Below are positions 56,173 to 64,000 of a stretch of DNA of 64,000 bases, piece after piece; position 1 is the first letter of the stretch; each line of letters opens with the position of its first letter. Both the position numbers and the translations under genes were made by a program. Origin of the DNA: Cryptomeria japonica (Eukaryota > Streptophyta > Pinopsida > Cupressales > Cupressaceae); the NCBI RefSeq assembly GCF_030272615.1, contig NC_081406.1:262536624-262600623 (forward strand). Reading direction: 5' to 3'. Under the pieces are notes generated by a model. That model saw nothing but the letters and a program-made list of their open reading frames with translations. It was not told where the DNA came from and did not search any database.

Positions 56173-57501
56173 TTATATCTTTTTCCCTTGGCTCTTCTTA
56201 GGGAGCAACTTTCTAGCCCATTCCTTAGTGAGGAACTTGAACAGGCCTTTGTAGTCGTCATCCTCCTTGCCTTTCCCTTTGGTCGTGCTTTCCTGCATTA
56301 GGCACAATGTAGTAGTTGAGCATCGCATAACATTCAGAGCAAACTTGGAAACATTGTACATCTTGGACTCCGCCGCCTCCAGTTTGCTGGTGATCACTTG
56401 CACATTGTCCGAGAGGGCCTCCATCTTTTTCTCAAGCTCTGCCAAGTTGGATTCCTCCTCCTTCACACTGCTGGCCTCTTCAATGACCAACATTTTTTCC
56501 ATCCTGAAGTTCGGGGAGGGGAAATTGGATGGCTCCGGACTCTTGGAGGATAAGGGGCTTTCTGAAATCTGGGTGGAGTTCACAGAATGGGGGGTCGGAT
56601 TGTGCTGGGCCAGGGGCATTTTATTAGTCGGAATGGAATTGCTCGTGTTGTGCGAGGAGGAGGGGTCTCTTAGGGATTTATCTGAGGGTTTAGAGGCCAG
56701 TCTGCTAGAATGACGGGGGGTATTGGATTCTTCAGTAATTTCCAAATCAGAGTCAATCTCTTCAATTTTGACTCTTTTGGGGGTTCTGACCTCCTTCGAG
56801 GAGTGATTCTTGGTTTTCTTGCTAGAGGAGCCAATTTCCGAGCGTCGAGGGCTTGAATCATTAATGGTGGGAGGGTGGGTCGAGGGACTGACATTCTGCA
56901 CAGAGATGGAATGGGGCGGGCAGAGGGGGAGGTGAAAGTTATACAGGCAGAGAATAAGGCCCTGATGTAGGATGGGAAAGTCTTTCCCTTTTTTCTTAGC
57001 TTCGTCTATATCTTTAATATTAGCATCCATAGAATGCAGTAAAAAGAATAGAATGGAAATGAGGTCTTTATTCCTCAAATGGTTAAGGAACAGGAGATGG
57101 TAGTAGTAGAAAATGCCATACCTTCCCTCCAGCGTAAAATACTTCATCATGATATAGTAGACCCCGTCCCATGGGTGAGGGAGCTCCTCCTTGTTGAATC
57201 CTCCCGCCCTCTTTACAGGGTTTTCGCCCTGGCAAAAGAACTGGTTAAGGCTGGTAGAATCCGCAATACGACTCTGTTTTTTCCACTTTCTGCCCTCCAT
57301 AGAAAGGCCCGTTGCCTGAGCTATAACCTCTTCATTGATTTCGAAAGAGATTCCCCCCATGGTCACCCTTCTGTCTTCCCAGGAAGTCACAAATTGTCTG
57401 GATAGTCTTTCGTCATTTCCCTTCATACTCTCCATGAATTTGTCAATACTGCCTTCTGTGCACACAAACCAGGCCGTCGGTTTAGCTTTGAACTCATCCA
57501 C
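56173..57501 (-). CDS. Unassigned repetitive-type ORF with C-terminal coiled coil
   Basis: A 442-codon open frame. The N-terminal globular part (about residues 1-200) contains WEDRRVTMGGISFEINEE and ATGLSMEGRKW, then HPWDGVYYIMMKYFTLEGR and LLFLNHLRNK. This resembles proteins found in many copies in conifers and lower plants and is loosely like plant-transposon N-terminal domains, but I cannot name a family. Residues 210-330 are Ser/Pro/Thr-rich with a basic patch (KEVRTPKRVKIEE). About 340-400 is a coiled coil (LAELEKKMEALSDNVQVI). It ends in a basic tail. It lies downstream of the LINE on the same strand. The frame may extend upstream past 57501 through a G10 run without a better start. Confidence 0.5.
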   Translation of the reverse strand: MDEFKAKPTAWFVCTEGSIDKFMESMKGNDERLSRQFVTSWEDRRVTMGGISFEINEEVIAQATGLSMEGRKWKKQSRIADSTSLNQFFCQGENPVKRAGGFNKEELPHPWDGVYYIMMKYFTLEGRYGIFYYYHLLFLNHLRNKDLISILFFLLHSMDANIKDIDEAKKKGKDFPILHQGLILCLYNFHLPLCPPHSISVQNVSPSTHPPTINDSSPRRSEIGSSSKKTKNHSSKEVRTPKRVKIEEIDSDLEITEESNTPRHSSRLASKPSDKSLRDPSSSHNTSNSIPTNKMPLAQHNPTPHSVNSTQISESPLSSKSPEPSNFPSPNFRMEKMLVIEEASSVKEEESNLAELEKKMEALSDNVQVITSKLEAAESKMYNVSKFALNVMRCSTTTLCLMQESTTKGKGKEDDDYKGLFKFLTKEWARKLLPKKSQGKKI

Positions 57502-58063
57502 TTTATTGGGTTCTAGTTTGAGCCTATCCCCCCCCCCCCCATTCTTGAATCCTCCAACTTAACAGATTAAGAATGACTATAAGAAAAAACGCAGAGCCGA
57601 AGCAAGCCTAAGGCAGAATTGTTAAAATAATTGTGTCGGACTTGGAATAAATGGTTGTAATAATTAGAGTGATTATTATCCCTTAAGATCAAGTAGATAT
57701 CAAAAGCCAAAGATCTACTCGGAATGTGCGAACCTTCATTTGAGCCAATGTGAGTTGACAGGTCCCCAACGCCGCCTTTATCATCACCAGTTGGCTCCGT
57801 TCAGGTAACAATTAGAGAGTAATCATTCACGATGTCTGTACTTTCATCATAAATTCATCCCATGTGGTAGTGGCAACTCAGCCTGCCTTTGATACGTGGC
57901 CGTCTAGGATAGTAATTGGCAGGATTACCACGCCAATTTGAAATTTGAATGAAGGTTTCATTCATCATTGAGCGGATAAGATGGTCCCTTCCTGGGTAAA
58001 GGCCTTTTCCTTTTCCAAGATTACCTTTGTGGTGACCAACAACAGACTGGGGTCCCCCCAACA
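57502..58063. other. Spacer between LINE and the 442-codon ORF
   Basis: Contains a C10 homopolymer at 57531-57540 and no gene. It is probably the 3' untranslated region of the LINE followed by the upstream region of the minus-strand ORF. Confidence 0.45.
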
Positions 58064-58777
58064 TCATAAGCCATTTTTCAGCCTTCCTGCAACCGCCATG
58101 GAATCGACAGCTTTGTTTCCTTCTCTAAAGATGTGGTGGATGGTGAAGTCCTCCATCTTGACCAGGAGGCACCTGATATCCCTCAGAATGGATCCCACTC
58201 TCCAACCCGCCGATGAGTTCCCTTTAACTGAGTCCACAATGATTTGAGAGTCTCCTTCAATTTCCAGTTGTTTTATTCCTATGGAGTTAGCCATTTTCAG
58301 ACCCCAAAGGAGGGCTATTCCTTTAGCTTGAGTGACTGTATTATTCCTTAGGTTGCCAACGCAGGCTACAACCGTGTTCCCCAAATTGTCCCAGATGACT
58401 CCACCCCCCGCCTGACAATTACTTTGGGCTGAACCATCAAAACTCAGTTTAAACCAGTGTAACCTAGGGGTTGACCATCTGGTCGTCCTTCTTTTGTTCT
58501 TGGTACTGTTGTTGAAACAATCAAAACCAGGGGGGAGCTTCCAACATTCAACAATTTTTTTCTCAACCTCATTGGGAGGATAAGGGGGAATTTTCCATTT
58601 TGTAACTTCTAAGTTTTCAGAGATCATCTTAAAGCAAATGTGTGCCACAGTGTCTGGGGGGGTCTCAGTGTCTCTAAAAATTATGTTGTTTCTTTCTCTC
58701 CATAAGGCCCAACAGATGTGCGGTTGTATTTGTTTCCATAGTTGAATGATGAGGGGGTGATGGGAGAGGGGTTCCAA
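58064..58777 (-). pseudogene. LINE ORF2 RNase H domain
   Basis: Plant-type RNase H (RVT_3): LSFDGSAQSNCQAGGGVIW (first Asp), QAKGIALLWGLKMA (where Glu would be expected, here G), LEIEGDSQIIVDSVKG (Asp) and FREGNKAVDSMA (last Asp). It follows a zf-RVT domain in another frame, and the frame change falls at the A11 tract near 58786-58796. It belongs to an L1-type plant LINE on the minus strand. The Glu-to-Gly change suggests a dead enzyme. Confidence 0.8.
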
Positions 58778-59333
58778 TCAAAAGCCAAAAAAAAAAATCC
58801 TTCTGGAAGACCCAACATAGACCGCATTTCTGAAGAGTGATAGACCAAAGATGAGCAGCAAAGGGACAGATGGCAAAAAGGTGGTCAATATATTCCTCAT
58901 CAGCTTTACACAGACCGCATCTGTTGGGGAGATGGAATCCCCTCAAGTTATCTAGCGCGAGGGTTTTATCGTGCATGAGGGACCACCAAAAGAAATTGAT
59001 TTTAGGGATTATCTGAGGGTTCCAAACTTTCTTCCAGCATTCAACGTCCACAGGGGGTTTAAGGAGTTGATTGTAAGTAGATTTGACCGAGAATGAGCCC
59101 GATTGGGTCTCTTTCCAAATTAAGCTGTCTTCATTCAGGGCTAGGGGGATTCTGGTTTCCGATAATATGTGTTGCAAATCCTGAGCAAGGGGGACCAGGT
59201 TAGGTCTGTTGCTGAAGATGTGAACAATGTCCTTCCAGCAAAAACTTCCTGGTACCAAATAATCTGCAATATAATCCCCCCTAGGATTTGTTGTACCATC
59301 TTCAACTTCTATTTTCCTAGGTTTGGTATTCAA
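58674..59333 (-). pseudogene. LINE ORF2 fragment with zf-RVT domain
   Basis: Contains KVWNPQIIPKINFFWWSLM and the Cys-His motif CGLCKADEEYIDHLFAICPF, the zinc-binding domain between RT and RNase H in plant L1 elements. The RT itself is not found upstream of 59333 in sense direction, so the copy is 5'-truncated, as is usual for LINEs. Confidence 0.8.
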
Positions 59334-59389
59334 GGTTTCATATGGCTATATTCTCAAGCAACAATTTTTAAGTTCATATAAATTTTTGT

Positions 59390-60055
59390 ATGATGCCTCA
59401 GTAACTTTGAGTCCCTTGACTCTTTGAATACAACCTGACTAATTTACTTCCCTACATTTGTATCCATTGAGTATTTCTTTTTGTTTAAACAAAATATTCT
59501 ATCATGTTGTGGTTATAGAGAACGCCTCTTGACATAAATATAATAGTCTCTTAGAAATCTTGAATTAAATCATTTTTTTTAAAGTTTTGGTTTTATATTG
59601 AGGGTCTTCTTTGATATTTGTTATCAGTAAATAAATATGATTAAATTTATTTTCATATAATAAGATATATATTTCTACTATGATTAATCAATTTCTTTTT
59701 TTAATTATTATAAATTATTTGTGTCCCTTTTAGGATTCTTTGATCTACACAAAATTTTATAAAGTAAAAGAAAAGAAAATAATAAAGGAATAGAAAAGTG
59801 TTTTCTTATTGAAGCTATTTAAATAACGTTTCCATTAAATATTATTATAATGTAGGTTATTAAATTTATTTTTAATATAATATGATATTATAAATGTTGT
59901 TATTTATATTTAATAGTTATTTATAAATTTATTTAATTATATATTTATTATATATATCAAATTTATAAATATTTTATTATATTTATTATTATATATTATA
60001 TTATATGTAATAAAAGTTATTACCTTACAATAATTCTAACTATTCAACTATTTAT
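59390..60055. other. AT-rich stretch without gene
   Basis: TTATTATA-type low complexity; nothing supported. Confidence 0.6.
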
Positions 60056-60830
60056 GAATAAAGAAATGTGAAATGAGAAAGAGGGATAAAGTAAGGAGGG
60101 ATATACATGAAAATAGAGGAAAAACATAGTGAGGGAGGTAGAAAGAGAAAGAAGGTTAGGAGAGGGAAGAGAGATAAATAAATATAGAAGGGGAGAGAGG
60201 TAGAAAGATAAAGACATAGAGGGATGGAGCAAAGGAGATAAATAGAGAGATATAAAGGGATAATTAGAGAGGGGGATAAAAAGTTAGAGAGAAGATGAAC
60301 AAATAAGCAAAGAGAGTAAGGGTTGAAACATATTAGAAAGAGAGGGAAAATAGAGAATGAAAGAAAGAGACATAAAGGGGGGAATAGAGAATGAAAGAAA
60401 GAGACATAGAGAGAGAGGGGGGGGAATAAAGGGAAAATGAAAGCAGAAAGACATAGGGAGATAGAGATGGAGACAATTATATAGAGAGAGATAAATACAT
60501 AAAGAGGGAGAAAGAGAGAAATTCAAAGAGAGGAATGCAAAAAGAGGAAAGTAGAGGTTAGAGGTATAGAGGGAAAGAGAAAGAAGGAAATGGAGGGAAG
60601 GAGAGAGGGGACAAAAAGAGAGGTAGAGAAGGGTAGAGAGAGAGAGGAGGGGTTAGAGAGAGATATAGAGGGAGACAAAGAGATAAAATAAGAGAGGGAG
60701 AGATATTGAAATTGAAACGAAGAGATATAGACAAAGATAAAGAGATAGAATAATAAATGCGGGGAGGAGAGAGAGGGAAGAAGAAGAGAGAAAGAGATAA
60801 AGGAGACAAAGTGATAAAATAAGATTATAT
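60056..60830. repeat. Purine-rich degenerate GA/AAAGAGA tract
   Basis: Over 750 bp with almost only A and G on the plus strand, broken by ATA. Open frames on either strand here are simple-sequence artefacts. Confidence 0.9.
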
Positions 60831-60871
60831 GTATGTATGTATGTACACACACACACATATACTACTATAGA

Positions 60872-61072
60872 GGTATCCCCATGACCTAGCCCAATGCCCA
60901 ACCTGCCTTACCTTGGACTTACTGCCAAGTTAGGGTTAGGAAGGGGTGAGTTGAGGTGAGACTATTCCTCTAGGGATGTACGCAGTCGCCTGCAAGCCAT
61001 GTGCATTAGGTGAACTTGAGACCAATGGGGAGCAAACCCACGACCCAAGCCAACTCCACTACTCGTGCGGGC
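60872..61072 (-). repeat. SINE-like tRNA-derived repeat (tentative)
   Basis: On the minus strand, GTAGTGGAGTTGG resembles a pol III A box and GTGGGTTTGCTCCCC about 20 bp later resembles a B box. It is about 200 bp long and flanked by microsatellites. The spacing between boxes is shorter than normal, so the call is weak. Confidence 0.3.
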
Positions 61073-63054
<1,982 letters not shown>

Positions 63055-63063
63055 CTATATACA
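63055..63063 (+). promoter_or_regulatory. TATA box of the GDSL gene
   Basis: CTATATACA about 76 bp before the ATG, so transcription would start near 63085-63095. It is in a suitable position and no better box is nearby. Confidence 0.6.
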
Positions 63064-63130
63064 CATTAACTATCACAATGAAGTTCAAACAATTTGTGAG
63101 TTGTAGTTACAAATTTAGTTGATTAGAGAT

Positions 63131-63987
63131 ATGGATGCAATGTTTTCTCACCTTCCGTTTCTGATAATCATTTTCTGTTTATTTGCAGGTCAGTTATAAA
63201 AATTATCATTTCAAACTTTCCTCATTCTATATACTGCTCTGGTTTTCATTTAAATTGTTTGATTTGCAGGAAGAGGCGTTGCAGACAAGGCTGAAGCGCT
63301 GTTTGTGTTCGGAGCATCCTATGCCGACACAGGAAATAAAGATCCATACAATCAAAGCATAAACCAGCCATGGAGAAGGCCATACGGTTTGACCTGGCCT
63401 GGCTATCCTGCAGGCAGATTTTCTTCTGGAAAAATTCAGACAGATTTTTGGGGTAAACCTTCCTTCCAATTACAAATGGCGAAATTTAAGGTTTTAAGCA
63501 AGTGTTGTACTAAAATTTTGTGGTAAACCTTCCTTCCACTCACAAATGCCGAAATTTCAGGTTATGAGCAACCTTTGTACTAAAATTATGTGGCTGTGGT
63601 GTGTACAGCGAAAAATCCGGTCAGATTCTTCAGGTAAACGGTGTTATATTAGGTTTTAAGCAGCCTGTGGCTTATCTATCTGTGGCTGTGGTGTGTGCAG
63701 GGGATATTTTAGGGCTTCCCGCTCCCATAGCTTATGAGATGCTGAAAAGTCATGACTGTAAAGCAAGTGCAAAGAAGATGAGACACGGAGTGAATTTTGC
63801 AGTGGGAGGCAGTGGAATATTTCGAGCCTACGGTTTTATAACAGTAGCAGAACAGGTGAAGCAATTGAAGGAGCTGATAGGAGGAAGTCAGGGGTTCGAC
63901 TCTCACAAGCTCTCACGGTCTGTAGTTCTTATCTCTGCGGCTGGTAACGACTACGAATCCCTTGCTAGCAGAAACGGCTCCATTGAG
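63131..63987 (+). CDS. GDSL esterase/lipase, 5' part (exons 1-3; runs off the window)
   Basis: A plant SGNH-hydrolase that would cleave ester bonds of lipids or cell-wall substrates, probably secreted. Exon 1 (63131-63188) encodes a signal peptide (MDAMFSHLPFLIIIFCLFA). Exon 2 (63270-63452) has block I FVFGASYADTGN: the catalytic Ser is kept, but the D of GDS is A. Exon 3 (63701-63987) has NFAVGGSG (block II, oxyanion Gly) and ISAAGNDY (block III, GxND Asn). Introns 63189-63269 and 63453-63700 are phase 1 with GT/AG ends; the third donor is GAG|GTAATT at 63988. The layout matches the Arabidopsis At5g03610-like group. The catalytic Asp/His block lies beyond the window, so intactness cannot be judged. 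It is the only clear host gene here. Confidence 0.88.
63453..63700 (+). repeat. Intron 2 of the GDSL gene with duplicated exon-end sequences
   Basis: GTAAACCTTCCTTCCA.T.ACAAATG.CGAAATTT is present at 63453 and again at 63531. GTGGCTGTGGTGTGT.CAG is present at about 63591 (ending at an AG) and again at 63682, the true acceptor. Between them CGAAAAATCCGGTCAGATTC, ending CAG and followed by GTAAAC, copies the end of exon 2 (GGAAAAATTCAGACAGATTT, then GTAAAC). Confidence 0.7.
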
Positions 63988-64000
63988 GTAATTCAAGATC

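Noticed and set aside
60044-60901. Ser/Leu/Phe-rich minus-strand ORFs over the purine tract
   Set aside because: Simple-sequence artefacts.
60872-61072. A tRNA gene
   Set aside because: A- and B-box-like words exist but no cloverleaf can be drawn; at best a SINE-like remnant.

Overview
The window looks like nuclear DNA from a large, repeat-dominated plant genome, most likely a gymnosperm (conifer). This is inferred from nested Tat-lineage Ty3/gypsy elements with very long leaders, Ty1/copia and LINE relics, long GA/AT microsatellites, and only one clear host gene, at the extreme right edge. There are no bacterial-type operons, rRNA genes, CRISPR arrays or convincing tRNA genes.

Layout. 1-1167 is a dead copia integrase relic. 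About 1168-14640 is element A, a decayed plus-strand Tat-type gypsy element: long 5' LTR with a palindrome array, primer site, long leader, gag, protease, G-patch segment, RT plus RNase H, a second RNase H, and integrase. Its 3' LTR is missing; a LINE relic abuts it. About 17330-40640 is proposed to be one large two-gene DNA transposon: a plus-strand multi-exon accessory gene (17482-32761) and a convergent minus-strand transposase-like gene (38731-35857), separated by a 359-bp tandem repeat and bordered by CGTATGCGC-type repeats. Inside exon 2 of the accessory gene sits element B (18356-31008), a complete young gypsy insertion with 781-bp LTRs and a 5-bp target duplication. B is on the minus strand. 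It has one intact 1364-codon ORF (gag, protease, then directly the integrase C-terminal tail) and no RT, RNase H or integrase core. On the opposite strand it carries a plant mobile domain (PMD) ORF preceded by seven small hairpins with covarying stems.

41-53 kb is a nest of older retroelement debris holding element C (44729-49443), a complete non-autonomous minus-strand copia element with gag and protease only, an initiator-Met-tRNA primer site and a CAAAC target duplication. 53-62 kb holds a gypsy protease relic, purine microsatellites, an unassigned 442-codon ORF and a LINE with zf-RVT and RNase H domains. At 63131 a GDSL esterase/lipase gene begins and runs off the window.

Common themes. 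Nearly all nonsense codons in the decayed genes can be explained by one C-to-T or G-to-A transition, as expected for methylated, silenced repeats. Short palindromes recur in arrays in the LTRs, leader and 3' region of elements A and B. The two complete LTR insertions (B and C) both lack polymerase and integrase core, so both would have needed enzymes supplied in trans, B plausibly from a full-length relative such as A.
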